The position numbers were made by a program, and so were the translations under genes. This document shows positions 23,531-36,561 of a DNA stretch of 64,000 nucleotides, in pieces. The notes under the pieces were generated by a model. That model saw only the letters and a program-made list of their open reading frames with translations. It was not told the DNA's origin and made no database searches. The stretch is taken from assembly GCA_000969725.1 (NCBI GenBank), contig JXSR01S009946.1; one strand, written 5' to 3'. Origin of the DNA: Ophiothrix spiculata. Its lineage: Eukaryota; Echinodermata; Ophiuroidea; Amphilepidida; Ophiotrichidae. Positions within the stretch are counted from its first letter, which is position 1. The number at the start of each line of letters is the position of its first letter.

Positions 23531-25275
23531 GTGTAGCATATTTAAAAATGCATACTAGATTTATATTAAATCGATCGGATTTTTCTTTTTTTTTAAATTT
23601 TGAATAGCAATCTTGTTAATTGGTGATTTTGAAAGGCGTAGACATGGATGGATATTTATTTACATATTTTAAACTAGAATATTTTTATTAACCGTTTTAC
23701 TTATTTCGTCATAATACTGTAATAGAATTTGTTATTTTTAGTAAGCTGCAAATCATTTAAATGATGAACAACAGCAATAAGCAATCCAAATAATGCTAGT
23801 GACTACTACGTTAATATCTTGCCTTCGTGGTGTATCTGATAATGATAAATCAAAATGAATTAAAACCGGATATCTAGCTAGATTTATTCCTCTTTGTATT
23901 TCAGAAGAACTTAAACTTGGAACATGCCTTAGGTGTTATTTTGCTTTTAGGATTATGTAGGCGCCAGTTGATGACAAAGTTTCGGACAATCAGATTATTT
24001 TATCATATTGTTTATAAAAATGAAAATGCTTTCACAAAGAAAATCAAAATTTGAAACGAATGGATTATCTGTTGACACCTCAATAGAAATCACCTTACGC
24101 AATGTATACCGTATTTTGAAATGGCTACAGAAGAAGTGACGTCATTTCTTGCATAATTAGTCCTACACGTGCGATCTGGTACCAAACAAATGGTCATGTC
24201 AATATTGGTTCCATTAATTTTATTTAAGAGCATATAATATTATAATTCAACATGTTATTGCCATGAAATAAAATTCTTAGAAAAGCTTAAACTACACAAA
24301 AATTGAAAGTTGTCCTAGTTAGGAAAATTTATTTCTATCATTATGAAAACAACTCCGAAAAATCAACAACATCAGCGTACAAAAAATTTTGATACACCTT
24401 ATACTTTCCCTCAAGTGCTCCTCTCGACCCAGATATCAAATGACTAATGGCGTTCTTCACTGTTGGGAAGGTAGCAGACTCGCGAGATGGACATGATAGA
24501 GGTGTGGCGAGCCTCTCACCGCAAACATATCTAAACAGTGGAATCTGTTCCGATCACTTCTAAAGAGGGTTGGACACTCTTCTCTGTTAATTATTCCATT
24601 TTTTCATGGCCACTGTAAGATTACAGGAACAAATGAGACCGTCGATTAAAAACGAGCCGTAAATGCAGTTTCTTGCCATTTTCATAAGGATTATAATAAT
24701 ACCTCAATTAACGTCATTCGATTTCTAGAAGTCAAGTTAGAGGTTGAACTGAGATAAATGCGTTCAAAGCCATCTATTTTCTGTAGATTGTCCTCAAAAT
24801 ATACAAATATATTTAATATTTCCGATCATTTTCTTGAAATAAAACTTTGCTGGTGTTTTGAAGTATGCGCTTACTTACTTAGGATTGTGAACCTTTCAAA
24901 AATCAATGTCGGCAAAATACAGGCGCAAAATGAAGTTTGTTGCATTTACGGTTCCTTTGAGATGGACGGTCACAAATGGCCTCATGGAGATTTGAGAACC
25001 CTTACGTATCATTTTATTTCAACCCGGTTTTTTTAAAGTGTCCTTGCGTGATTAGAAGAATCCGTAAAGGTGCTGCTTCAGTTATTCGACGCAAGATGGA
25101 CAACTTAAACTTCCCATTTGTAATGAAACTGGTAATTAACTTAATTATTATCATAACCATACTTTACATTCAATCTGCTTATATTTGTTTATGATAAGTT
25201 ATTAATAAAATAATATTTCCTTTGCTACATATACGTAATTGAACCATAAATTGAATTTATATTTTTTTATGCGTA
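23531..25275. other. No recognisable feature
   Basis: AT-rich. A GC-richer segment at about 24420-24600 has no open frame with splice signals. The open frames at 24758-25194 have no domain. Confidence 0.35.
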
Positions 25276-25470
25276 GCCATACATTTATTATTCCATTAGT
25301 TGAATTATATCCGAATCACATTCATACATCATACATGCTTCCATTTGGTCTCATTAAGATTCTATTCATTTTACAATTTTGTTTGTTTAGATAACCAGTT
25401 TTTAATTTATCAATTTATTTATTTATGTTTCTATTACCATGATTACGTTCCGATATTGTGATGGAAATGT
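25276..25470. repeat. Dispersed ~200-bp repeat, copy 1
   Basis: Aligns with 45893-46085: both share ACATTTATTATTCCATTAG, AGATAACCAGTTTTTAATTT and a following TTTATTTAT block in the same order and orientation. No ends or coding content identified. Confidence 0.65.
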
Positions 25471-25599
25471 TATAAGGAATCTTTACCTATTAAACTCTAT
25501 CAATAACTAATTATTTATACCGACAACTGAAGTTAAACAATTATTTTAAGATAGTTAGCCGTTATGCTTATAATGCTTGTAATTATATTGGAGACGTTC

Positions 25600-26111
25600 C
25601 AGTGGCGTGCCCAGGATTTTTTGAGTGGTGGGGCACAACCATCAGTTTCCCCCGAATGACCAGTGGCGGCGGAAGGTTAAAAACTTAGATGGGCCCGGCT
25701 GGCCGGTGGAAAAAAATTAACTTTGAAAATGCGCGTAGCGCGCGAAAAAAATTGTCAATTCAGCTAAAAAAAAAAATCTTGAATTTTGCGCAAAACTTGG
25801 CAAATTTTGACTGAATATTGACATAATTTTTTTCACATTTACATTATCAAAAACATTTTTTTTTCACATTTACATTATCAAAAACAAAGGAAAATTCAAG
25901 GTCTTACTAGCGCACGGCAAGTTTTTCAATGATTTTCATAATATTTAACACAATTTTTCTTTTCTTTCCGTTTGATTTTTTTCTCTACTCCCCTTTCTCT
26001 TTTATCTTTTTTGTTTCAAGATCACCGAATGGGCCTTTTTTCCCGACTGACTCCCCGAACTGGGGGGGGCACGTACCCCCCATCCCCGGCCCCCCTTTGG
26101 GCACGCCAGTG
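25600..26111. mobile_element. hAT-type MITE (CAGTGGCGTGCCC ends)
   Basis: The left end CAGTGGCGTGCCCAGGA and right end GGGCACGCCAGTG are inverted repeats of the type common in invertebrate hAT elements. An 8-bp duplication with one change flanks it (AGACGTTC at 25592-25599, TGACGTTC at 26112-26119); 8 bp is the hAT hallmark. The interior has an imperfect local tandem duplication (TTTTTTTCACATTTACATTA twice, about 25827-25885). No transposase. Confidence 0.8.
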
Positions 26112-26435
26112 TGACGTTCAGTCCATGCCAATATTTAAAATAATGGCACGTTGCTGTCCTTTTCATGCAGTATATTAACATTACAACGATAACGCGGGAA
26201 ATGTTGAACTTATGCAATAGAGCCTATGAAATCAAAGTAAAGTATCGCTTTGGTCATTGTTTTCAAAAGGAGGAGTTCGTTTATTAATTTTATAATTAAT
26301 CTATACATTATCCCCACAGAATCACGTCTTTTAATGTTGTAATCAAAAAGGTATCTTGTTAATTATTGTTATTTTATAATTCGATTTTCATTTGGCCAAT
26401 TTTAGTTGTTTAATTAACTATTTCACCTTATAATA

Positions 26436-26911
26436 CACGGTTGCTCATATAGTTGGAATAAAAAAAAATCAGAACTTTTTAATGTAAACGTCAATTTGTG
26501 ATGCACATATCTAAAACCTTATGTTGCTTTTGGTCAGATTTAATAGGTAAACGTACTATTAGGTATGGAATGGAACTCCAAATGAGATCAATTTTCTCAT
26601 GTACTGGGAAGATACTACTACAGATAAACATTCAATATAACCTTTCATCTTAAGTAAAGAAGTAATGGGGTCAAAGGCGGGGTCAAATCAAATTTGACCT
26701 AAAAATCACGTTTTTGACCCTTTTTTGTTGCTGCCACCTTACCAGTATATAAAGAAATTGATCACATTCGGAGTTCCATTTCACACCCATCAAGATTACC
26801 TATCAAATCTGACCAAAAACAACATAAGTTGCCCGATATGTTCATCACAAATTGACCTTTACATAAAAAAGGGGTAACAATATTTTTATTCCAACTATAT
26901 GAGCAACCCTG
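26436..26911. mobile_element. Mariner-like MITE with ~165-bp inverted repeats
   Basis: Left CACGGTTGCTCATATAGTTG and reversed right CAGGGTTGCTCATATAGTTG. Similarity of the arms runs about 165 bp inward, to GGAACTCC.AATG.GATCAA. TA flanks both ends (26434-26435, 26912-26913). The arms fold into a long stem. No transposase frame in 476 bp. Confidence 0.85.
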
Positions 26912-28139
26912 TACTTACAAGCTTTTGGCTTTGGGAAAAACGTGATAGTTACTTCTAGACTAACACACAGGGATTATAATAACGAGACTAAACGGATACT
27001 CTTTCCACTTCCTATAATGAACAATAACAGATTTATATTATAAAGTATAAATATAATGACACTTAGGCCGTAAGCGTATGCATATGTAATCCAAGACCCA
27101 TTGTTATCATTGGTTATGAACAAAAGCTAATTTGTCGTATAATCTGTCATGAAAGCAATTCTAGTGTCATATTATTAATACGCTTTTAGTTAATTCATAA
27201 TTTCATTGTCTTCAATCAGTTTGCACTTGTGGTTATAGTTGTCATCTCTTTAATCAAGCCGGTGATGTTCATTTCGAGGACAAAGTGAGCAGTTATGAAT
27301 TTAGTAGCATGCTTGACTTGCAATAAAGTACACTGCCAGTCAAAAGTGTTTGTGCACAAACCCTTTAACCAGCCATACATATCTCATAAAATCCTTGACT
27401 AAAAACACATCGATACTTTTAAGGTATTTTCAGGATAAATTTCTTTTTGCTACCTGTATTTGTTTCTAAGTTCTTTTAACATTTTTGCAAACTCTTCCGG
27501 TAACAAATAATGCTGTCTTTTTTACAGTCACTGCATTTACATTAACCATAATTCTACGAGGGACATTGTTGTTCGTCCAATAGTACGTTCAATACGTTAT
27601 CCATACATGTACAGTTTGTCCGTGTGCACATGATCAAATAATCTAACAAACGTGGCTTAAAAATGACCATTTATAATTTGCTTTTTCTTTTTTACCTCAG
27701 TTTCAGGAATAATTGTCTTTTGTTCTTTGAGCAGGATCAAAGTAAATGTCACGTATTTCTTTCTTGTACGTCAGCTACACCAACAAAATTAAACAAATGT
27801 TACATTTGCGTAAAAGTGTTGTTTATTTGCCTCAAACAAAGCAAAGGTTTGAAAACAACATCCAACTTGATATGGATTTATATTTTTGATGTTCTGAAAG
27901 TGCCGAGTCAAACCATGAAAATAGTAATTCAATGACGTTAAAAATCGTATCAGGGCATCAAAACATAATTATAATTACCTGTTAGAGCCAACTGAGTCTC
28001 GTGGTACATATAACACAGTAAATTTACTAAAAGGGTAACGACATTTGTTTCATAATCATGATTCTAACTACCATGACTAAGGGCAATAAGTTATGGGTAA
28101 ATCTTCAAGTCTTTACCCACAATGTACGAAATTGATGAT
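26912..28139. other. Unannotated DNA with two transposon scraps
   Basis: At about 27331 the phrase CACTGCCAGTCAAAAGTGTT resembles the end of Tc1/mariner elements; no matching other end is seen. At about 27568-27625 a scrap of the CGTAC-rich family (TACGTTCAATACGTTATCC) is present. The 90-codon plus-strand frame at 27663-27935 looks like chance. Confidence 0.35.
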
Positions 28140-28990
28140 TTAAATTACCTTGGTGTCGTTTGAGGCTTATTGTGTAAAATTGTAGTATCATAGCCATGAT
28201 AGCTGTATAAAATAAAGTATGTCTGAACATTATATTGCTCAATCACTTTAATTTACTTGGGAGGTTAATAAATCGGTTCTATTACCAGGTTAGCACCTAT
28301 AATCATGATAATCGGTTAGGAAATAAAAAAGAACATGCCCTGCAATAAATTACAAAAATGATCCATAAGGTTTTGAAAATTATCCTTCTATTTTACTTCT
28401 TCCATTTCCCATTTGCTTCAAAAGAAATTCATACAGACGATATTTACAATGTCATATCAAATAACAGTAATTCCTTAGATAGATTATCAGTTAATTATTT
28501 TTTATTTGAGTTGCCTATCAATTATACTTGTTCTAATATTTTATATTTATTATATTATTGTAACATACAGTATTTTCTACTTACCTTGCAAACATATTTT
28601 CAACAAAATAAATCAGTTTTTCAGTTTAGTACATACTTAGTATATACACTAACAACTTCTCGCCCAAAGTCATTCTCTGTTTCTGTTGAGGAGGACGATA
28701 TTAACAAGCTATTGAAGCCCTTCTTCATGTCCCTAATGTCACATTATGAGATAGTTTGCTCCATTTATTAGACGAAAGAGGAGTTTATTACAATCCCTGT
28801 GTCGATTTGTACAAAGAGAAGATGGTGTGATACAATCACATATGTTTTAAGCTCTAAGGCGATCAAACTAAACGCCTTATCGAGCGGAAAAACAAAGTAA
28901 GATCTTGTTAAGCATGCTAAGTAAGTATCATCTACCCAGTCATTTACTGTTTAGGAAGAAAACAGGAATTACGATTGTGTAAGAATACCT
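28140..28990 (+). repeat. Diverged relative of the 1.6-kb tandem unit
   Basis: Shares with the tandem units at 32.6-39 kb, in order, the phrases GGGAGGTTAATAAATCGGTT, AGGTTAGCACCTATAATCA, AAAAATGATCC.T.AGGTTTTG, the short frame beginning SRPKSF, and the GGCGATCAAACTAAACG block. Divergence is clearly higher than among the tandem units. An open frame of 137 codons (28358-28771) includes the shared peptide at its end; the rest is not shared, so I do not call it a gene. Confidence 0.7.
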
Positions 28991-29303
28991 GTGTTACTTA
29001 GAAAACAATTTGCTATTAACAATGAAAAATATGGGGAAATAGTCTATGCAATATTGTAAGGTTTATTCCCGGGAAAATTAGTTGGAAAAAAAAAAAACAA
29101 TTAACAGAAAAATACCCGGGGTGATGAACAATGGTTTTAAGACATAAAATTTTCTCTTGTCCTGCTCAGTTGAATCAGTTGATGACATACTCGTTCTATT
29201 CGGAGCTGAGACAAGAATAGAAATTTGTAGCTACTTAGTAGAAGATAACGAAGCCTAAAAGTGGGTATTGAACAAAAACTGTTTTCGGAATTTTTGAGGT
29301 CAT

Positions 29304-29560
29304 TGACCGCAAGATCAGATGGAACCAGAAGAAATACTTTGCTCCAACCCTCCTAAAACGCGTCACTATTGAAGTGGGCCGTGACAGATACACTTTGCCA
29401 TATTACCCATTCTCCCAGAGGAATAGCTCTAGTTCAACAATGTTCAACCCCTGGGAGTAGTATTTTACACAGTCTCAGTTGCATTTTTCAGCTTGGTTTG
29501 AGTTCTGGCTCCAATCCATGACGTGTTCTAAAGCATGTGACAAAGTTAAGGATAGACCAA
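29304..29560 (+). repeat. Single ~250-bp 'GATCAG...GCATGTGAC' repeat monomer
   Basis: Order of shared words: GACCGCAAGATCAGATGG, CGTCACTATTGAAGTGGGCC, GGGAGTAGTATTTTACACAG, GGCTCCAATCCATGACGT, GCATGTGACA. It aligns closely with 47462-47945 (after removal of a LINE there) and more distantly with the monomers at 51.5 and 62.6 kb. Confidence 0.6.
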
Positions 29561-30234
29561 GGGGCTATTTTGTTTTTATTTAATTTTTATTTGACGATGT
29601 CTTTTGTTTAGAATGTTTGTTTGTATACTTATACGGTAAACTTGCACAAAAATTATGGGTAACTTAGTTTGATTACATGAATATTCATTTTCCGTTAGTG
29701 TATTTCTAGTCCTTACTCTACATGTATCACTTGTGTATGTAAGACATAGGCGTTGACTGCTACTCGTAGTTTGGGTCATTTACGGTGCAAAAGGGCCCGT
29801 ATCCTTAACGTCTACGCATCATGTAATGTTTATACACTGTTCACACCGTGCCTGCTACACTTGACGCCAGCTTTAAATCATTGTAATATAACCCTTTTAG
29901 TTATGGCGGATAGATGTTTAAAAAACGCAAAATTTAATTTCAATCTATAGGATATGTGTGAGTCTAATTTTAGTTATCGCAAAAACTGATACCTGCTTTC
30001 AAATTAAGTGCTTATTATGTCATTGATAGAATTCCCATGGAACCTGTGTGACTTCATGTACCAAGCTGTACGCTATCGATAGGGTGGCGACACTGTACCT
30101 ACTCTACGTCAGCGCTATGGTCAGAGTCAAAGTCAGAAGTAGGTAAATCATAAAAACACGGCAGTCACCCGTGCAATCCAGATTCACAACCTGGAGGCAC
30201 AAACGTATGTGCTTACGTGAATAGTGTTTAAATA
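29561..30234. other. No gene recognised; short repeat scrap
   Basis: The region 29835-29960 shares scattered phrases (TTATACACTG, GATAGAT.T.TAAA.AACGCA, AAATTTAATTT) with 53895-53990. This is probably an old dispersed repeat. No coding signal. Confidence 0.35.
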
Positions 30235-30421
30235 CAGTAGAAACTCATTATAACGAAGTTGCTGGGGACAGACAAATTACTTCTTTATATCCAAAATTTC
30301 GTTATATCAGGGTTTTCAAAACAATAAAAAACAAAAGAAATTAGTAAAATGGTACAGGAAAATTACTACTTTATAACAGGGCTTTTCTTATATCAGATTT
30401 CGTTATAATGAGTTTCTACTG
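30235..30421. mobile_element. Pogo/Tigger-like MITE (CAGTAGAAACTC ends)
   Basis: Left CAGTAGAAACTCATTATAAC and the exact reverse at the right end, with TA on each side (30233-30234 and 30422-30423). The end sequence and TA target fit pogo-type Tc1/mariner elements. 187 bp, no ORF. Confidence 0.9.
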
Positions 30422-30724
30422 TAGTTACTGATCTTGAGGGCAATGGTGCAAAATATCTACTGGAGGCCAGTGGCCTAAACTCTTGTCCGACATCGAAGGT
30501 AGAGGACATTTTTTTTTTTTTTTTTTTTGGGGGGGTTGTTTGTTTGTTTGTAAATGCACAATGTGAATGCAGTGATAGGAAAGAAAACATTATTTACAGG
30601 AAAAGTATACAAAATGTTAAAAGGACTGGGGGGGGAAATGGATAGAAGAGAGCCTACATATATTTAAGAAAAATATTCACATTATCCAGAAAATAATTTT
30701 AAAAAATCATTTGTGTATTTTCAA

Positions 30725-30845
30725 GTCATGCATTAACGCCATGAGCTTGAAAATCTAACACGCAGATTGTAATAATCATCAGCTGAGTCGCCAAGGCGCC
30801 GCTCACTGAAATCACACACAAGTTGTAGTACCTGGAGGGGGTGTA
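30725..30845. repeat. Dispersed repeat with GGCGCCGCTCA core, copy 2
   Basis: Same orientation as 23400-23530. A T18-G7 run and (TTTG)n at 30510-30550 stand about 180 bp before it, which could be the reversed poly(A) end of a minus-strand retroposon; this is speculative. Confidence 0.4.
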
Positions 30846-31624
30846 TAGGAGGGTAAAGTGTATATAAGGTAGTCAAGTGTGACTAGATTCAAACTGATAA
30901 GGACTTTTTGAAACTGATCCATGTCTTTGCTTTATTTTAGATTTAAGGCAAGAATATGAGGTTTTTATATTGTGTTCAAAATGGATTAATGATGCAAATT
31001 CAAAAACACATTTAAGGGGTTTCCCAAATTTCCATTGATTTTCTTTAAAGTTTAGTAACGGTATTTGGCAGATTTATTTGTGCTGATAACGAATCTAAAA
31101 TAATTAAAAAAAGAGGTCACCGTGCTCGATTTTAATTTTGAGATACAGGCATTTCAAAAAGTACATATTTTCCCAAAAAAATGACCCGATTTACCATACA
31201 AAGTATAGGGAAAGCTTCAAAAAGTCGATCATGATGTGCTTGTAAAATAGTAAATGCCCCATTGATTTTTTTAAATTTTTATTTATGTTAAAGCACTTTT
31301 TGCGCACTTCAAAATACTGAAAAAAAATATAGTCACCGTGTTAGTTTTCAAGAAAAATGACAAAAAACTGGCATTTTTAAATAAAATTTGATTACTTTGA
31401 TGGCACATCTGCGTCTACATAATTTCCCGCGTATGTATTACGCAGCGATGCGGCGCGTGATTAACCAAACGCGTTAGTAAAGCATGCGTTCAATGTGCAT
31501 TAAAATTTGTGCACGCAAAACGGATGCAAACATATTTTTTTTGATTTGTTACTATTTATGAAAAAATCGTTATCGTAAGCTACATCTCTGAGAAAACCCC
31601 TTAATACAATGGACAATTTTGATT
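30846..31624. other. No recognisable feature
   Basis: AT-rich sequence leading to the gap. No repeat partner in the window. Confidence 0.4.
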
Positions 31625-32165
31625 NNNNNNNNNNNNNNNNNNNNNNNNNNNNNNNNNNNNNNNNNNNNNNNNNNNNNNNNNNNNNNNNNNNNNNNNNNNN
31701 NNNNNNNNNNNNNNNNNNNNNNNNNNNNNNNNNNNNNNNNNNNNNNNNNNNNNNNNNNNNNNNNNNNNNNNNNNNNNNNNNNNNNNNNNNNNNNNNNNNN
31801 NNNNNNNNNNNNNNNNNNNNNNNNNNNNNNNNNNNNNNNNNNNNNNNNNNNNNNNNNNNNNNNNNNNNNNNNNNNNNNNNNNNNNNNNNNNNNNNNNNNN
31901 NNNNNNNNNNNNNNNNNNNNNNNNNNNNNNNNNNNNNNNNNNNNNNNNNNNNNNNNNNNNNNNNNNNNNNNNNNNNNNNNNNNNNNNNNNNNNNNNNNNN
32001 NNNNNNNNNNNNNNNNNNNNNNNNNNNNNNNNNNNNNNNNNNNNNNNNNNNNNNNNNNNNNNNNNNNNNNNNNNNNNNNNNNNNNNNNNNNNNNNNNNNN
32101 NNNNNNNNNNNNNNNNNNNNNNNNNNNNNNNNNNNNNNNNNNNNNNNNNNNNNNNNNNNNNNNNN
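31625..32165. other. Assembly gap (541 N)
   Basis: Run of N. Open frames across it are artefacts. Confidence 1.
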
Positions 32166-32481
32166 GGTTGACGTATAAGGCGGTCACTCCAATTTACGTC
32201 AATCTTAAGGTTTGACAGGAGGTTTTCAAATCAGTGGCCATTATGATTTTTCACATAATATTCGATGTGAATTCTAAAACATTTAAAATATTTTTAATGT
32301 TTCCCCTCAGTCTCCCCCCTGTGCAAATATCTTCATATTTATCTAGAACGTATTCATCAAATGCCACGAAATCAATTAAAAATTCAAAATATTTTAGCTT
32401 CTGATATTTCCCCTCAGACTCCCCCTGTGCACGCAAGCACGCACGTTGGTGCTGTCGCGCCAATTTAAGTCGGCAAATTTA

Positions 32482-32531
32482 GCTGGTTCACCCCCCCCCC
32501 CCATCAAAATGCTTCTGGCTACGGCCCTGGA
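32482..32531. mobile_element. Right end of a hAT-like element
   Basis: A C14 run followed by GCTTCTGGCTACGGCCCTG; its reverse begins CAGGGCCGTAGCCAGAAG, the form of many hAT ends. The left end is not seen and may lie in or beyond the gap. Confidence 0.4.
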
Positions 32532-33315
32532 CATTCCATCATCTCGTGGTTGAAAAGACTGTCCCCTTAAATGGCGTTTTCCTTTAAAAAAAAAGAGAGA
32601 TTAAGAAACGTAGTAAATGTTGTAAGCATGTTGATGGGATAATTTACACTACCGCCAAATACTTTGGTGTCGTTTGAGGCATCGTGTGTAAAATTACATA
32701 TCGTCGTTATATAAAATACCATTTAAATGGAAATATAAAGCTCGATAACTATAATTGAGTTGGGAGGTTAATAAATCGGTTCAATTACCAGGTTAGCACC
32801 TATAATCACCTTGGAAATTAACACCGCTAAAACGAAAATACATCAAATAAATTACAAAAATGATCCGTGAGGTTTTGAAATGATCCGAAGGCAGATGACA
32901 GTAATATTTCCTATAATAGTAGAGCATTTTAAGTCATATATTTGTGCTTTCAACAAATTTACTAGTAATGAGTTTGCCTAGCCAGTTTGATACATGTGAG
33001 AGAAATTAGAATATCTTCCCGCCCAAAGTCATTCTTTATTACTCTTGATGGGGACGATATTAAGAAGCTAATGAAGACATTCTTCGTTTCCCTAATGTCA
33101 CATTATGGGATAATTTTACTCTATTTATAAGATGAAACAGGAGTTTATTACAATTTCTGAGACAATTTGTAAAAAGATAAGGACGGAGTGATACAATCGT
33201 GAATGTTTAACGGCGATCAAACTAAACGTCTAAGTATCGCGCGGCAAAACAAAGAAGGATCATAGTATGTGTGATGAATTAAGACATTTTTCTACCTTAG
33301 TTAACGTATTCACTG

Positions 33316-34224
33316 TGTTATGTGAAACTAAATTGTTATTGTTGATTAATTAATTTTCTAATTAGTGAAACTTAATTATTGAGATCTTTGATTGCTACAG
33401 AAAGAGACTTTTCTGAAAGATTCATATTTTGCAATTTTAGGTGATTTCCCATTCTATTTTAATATGCAATTGATTGCATGAAAATAGCAGGTGATCTGGG
33501 AATTTCCCAAAGTTTCAGAAATGGATTTGTTTACTTGAATATATAATTACTTGGGAAATTCCCCCACATAGAGAACTGTACAATTTACTATGTTAAGTAT
33601 AATGGTGATGTCGTGGGGGAATAGTCGGCGATAGATCGATAGCTGAAACTTTGGAAGTGAAATTGCTGGTGGGAAAGCTACATTTTGTTGGATGCGAGTT
33701 AATTATTATACAGACGAATGGAGATTGGAGTTTAGAGATATTTTGAATGGAGATTGGCGATACCTTGTTGGAGTTGGAGATATTTGTGTTAAAGAGACAG
33801 TGGAACATTATCAGAGTGGATAATTTTATGTGCATTGGATCCAGCTTGTGAAATATTTTGTAAAACCAAGCAGAAATCTGTTGTGACTGTTGCAGCGCCG
33901 TTGGAGGTCGGCAAGAACATTGTGGAACTAATTTTCCAAGTGGATTTCGGGACTTATGATATATGACTTTATGCCGTGGATTAATAACGGACTATAGCGT
34001 GGAATATAATATCCGGATCGCGCGGTTCTTGAAGCGGTATCTGTAAGTTATTTAAAAGTAGCATTTTAAGACAACAAGCAAATTTGTAAGTTAAACCAAA
34101 AACAAATATTAAAGTTTAAAGAAAGTTTTCAGATTATAAAATATATCAGTGTATTTATTGTATTTCATTTAAGAACCCGTAAGGTGAATTTGGCCTTGGT
34201 CATTTAAAATCTTTGACAGTAACA
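33316..34224. mobile_element. Solo LTR of an LTR retrotransposon
   Basis: 909 bp that start TGTTATG and end AGTAACA (the TG...CA form with a TGTTA/TAACA inverted end), flanked by a 4-bp duplication ACTG (33312-33315 and 34225-34228). The sister units 2 and 3 lack this sequence at the equivalent place, which confirms an insertion. No internal region, so it is a solo LTR left by recombination. Gypsy-like by ends and target size; the family is not certain. A fossil, younger than the tandem duplication. Confidence 0.65.
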
Positions 34225-34831
34225 ACTGTTAACATGGTTAATATAGGTGGAGAATAAAAGAGAAATAACGACAGTTTTAAGAGAATTTTACTATGAATAC
34301 AATTTGCATTCTTTGAAGAAAATGGAAAATATGTCAGCTGTTATCTTCCTCTTTAGACTTAATCGACCAGTCGCAAAATGAGGGCTCCCTCAGTTCCGGT
34401 TGTCGGGCGATTTGTAGCGCTTGAGCAGTTGTTGTAAGACTGGTGGCCTGGTCTATCATCCTCTTATAGTAAGCATTCCGCTAAGATGATTGAATGCTTC
34501 ACATCAAAAGGCTCTTCAGATATATTCCTCTTAGATTCCAATATATTCATTATCAGTAATGATTATCGGTTCCCAACTGTCAAGAGATTGATTAAGGTCG
34601 ACTTGGTCAAAAAGCCTGTAAGTTGCGTAAAATTTTTAATGTACGAAGCAAGGAAATCCCTATACACACTTATTTATCTAACCACCCTAACGCTTACTAA
34701 GTCTTAGGCTGTAGCTAATTTTGAAAACAAACAGACATTCAAAAGCCAAACGTTGTCAGAGTGAGAATATACCACAATTTGTTTCTTAAAACTTTCAGAC
34801 GTTATATATTAAAAGTCTCATTCTTACTTAT

Positions 34832-35258
34832 ATGTAACCTTCCAGCCCCTATGAGTAGTAAATGCCAGAAACTTCATTTTGCGCTACAGGTGAAAATACA
34901 TGTCAAGGTCATAATTTGCCGAAATTGATTTTTTGCAGATTCACAATCCTAGTGCTTACTACAAAATACCAGCAAAGTTTCATTTCAAGAAAATGATATG
35001 AAATGTGAAATAAATTGGCACATTCTTAAGACGATCAACAGAAAATATAGGGCTTTCTAATCTTTGAACGCGTTTATCTCAGTTATACGTTTTACTACCT
35101 GACAACCTTCGACGGACCATTACTTGACTTCTGGAAATCGTGTGAAGTTCATTAAGGTGTCATTTTAATCCTTAAAGCATGGTCTTTGGAAATAATTAAA
35201 AAAGTGAAAATGACAAGAGCTGGCATTTACTGCTGCTTTGGGCTGGACGGTCACATAT
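34832..35258. mobile_element. MITE, ATATGTGACCG-type ends, copy 2
   Basis: The ends are inverted: left TATATGTAACCTTCCAGCCC, right reversed ATATGTGACCGTCCAGCCC. It aligns over its length with 443-857. Unit 2 lacks this block together with some flanking sequence, so either it inserted here or unit 2 lost the region. Confidence 0.7.
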
Positions 35259-36154
35259 GTAAGTTTCTGTTTACGTTTAAACAGAGGTAAACATTAAATT
35301 GCCATCTAATCATATTGTTGTAGTTCAACATACGTAATACAAACGGTTTGGCAAATATTTGTCGTTTGGTGCTCAGTATCTGTACTAATAAGGCTATTTT
35401 TGGAGCCATAGTTTTAGAAAAACACCACACACCAAATTGTAAACTCAAAAATAGTAGATGGCTGAATACAGCATATGTATTCTTTCTTTGGCGTGGGATA
35501 CAATGATATCACACATACCCGAAACAACTCCCCCTGTTAACCTTGCACCAGACAACGATCATAGAACCGAAAGACGTGAACCATAATTTTCAGTCAATTT
35601 ATTTGAAACACTTATTCAATCAACCAAATATTATTTTCTAATACGTACGTAAGCTGCGGTAAGCACCTTAGCCCCTACCTCTACTTCTATATTTTCTTAT
35701 GAATTGGTAAATATAACCGACTAAATTTTCTGAAAAGAAAATGAACGATATTGATGGGATAAGTTACACTACCTCCAACTACCTTGGTATTGTTTGAGGC
35801 ATCGTGTGCAAAATTACACATCGTCGTTGTATAAAATACCGTTTGAATGGAAATATAAAGCTCGATAACTATAATTGAGTTGGGAGGTTAATAAATTGGT
35901 TCTATTTCCGGGTTAGCACCTATAATCACCTTGGAAATTACCACCGCTATAAAGAAAATACATCCAAAAAATGATCCGTGAGGTTTTGAAATGATCCTGC
36001 AGTTCTATTTCCTCTATTGCCGTTCGCTTCAAGGGAAATGTATGTAGACAATCAAGTATGCCACCTTTAAGGGTAGATGACAGTAATTTCGTAGATAAAT
36101 TAGTTGTTAATATATCCTATGTCATATACAGCAGTATTTTTTAACTTCATATAT

Positions 36155-36561
36155 GTGGGCTGCTCTGGCAAAATGAGAGGAAAGTCACAAATCTTCATTT
36201 TGAATAAATAGCATCTAAAGTAAAAATAGTATGAAAAAGTCAAATTTCGTTTTTCGATATAAAACATCTTAATACATAAGTGTCTATACCTAAAGATTTG
36301 AAGGTCAAATTTGCCAAGAAGTGCAATTATTCACGGTAATTTGATTGCATATTGCTATTATACACTAGTAATCAGTATCTTTGCAATCGATTTTTATTGC
36401 AATATATTCAGTGAACTGCTTTGGATTTAGATCTTTAAATGAAGAATGGAGAAGGGAAGTGTGCATATCATTCAAAAGGTGAGATTATAGAGAATTCAAA
36501 TATGTCATAAACTCGATTTTGAAATTTGGGACTTTCCTCTCATTTTGCCAGAACACCCCTC
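36155..36561. mobile_element. MITE with CTCTGGCAAAATGAG ends, copy 1
   Basis: Inverted ends around CTCTGGCAAAATGAGAGGAA, about 30 bp, and flanking ATAT on both sides (36151-36154, 36562-36565). 407 bp, non-coding, homologous over its length to 37671-38051. Confidence 0.85.

Larger units (their letters stand above)
32620..35700 (+). repeat. Tandem unit 1 of 3 (~1.7 kb plus insertions)
   Basis: Begins around ATGTTG.TGGGATAA.TTACACTACC and runs through GGTTAATAAATCGGTT, the SRPKSF short frame (33015-33126), the GGCGATCAAACTAAACGTC block, GGTGGAGAATA.AAGAG, the 'ATCTTCCTCTTTAGACT' block and the CGAAACAACTCCCCCTG block to AAATATAACCGACTAAATTT. It is interrupted by the solo LTR 33316-34224 and by the MITE 34832-35258. 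Without these it is about 1.7 kb. The short frame is broken by a stop in this unit. Confidence 0.85.

Noticed and set aside
28358-28771. 137-codon open frame
   Set aside because: Only its last part is shared with the tandem units; the rest is AT-rich and unique to this copy.
31570-32215. Open frames of about 200 codons
   Set aside because: They consist of N bases of the assembly gap.
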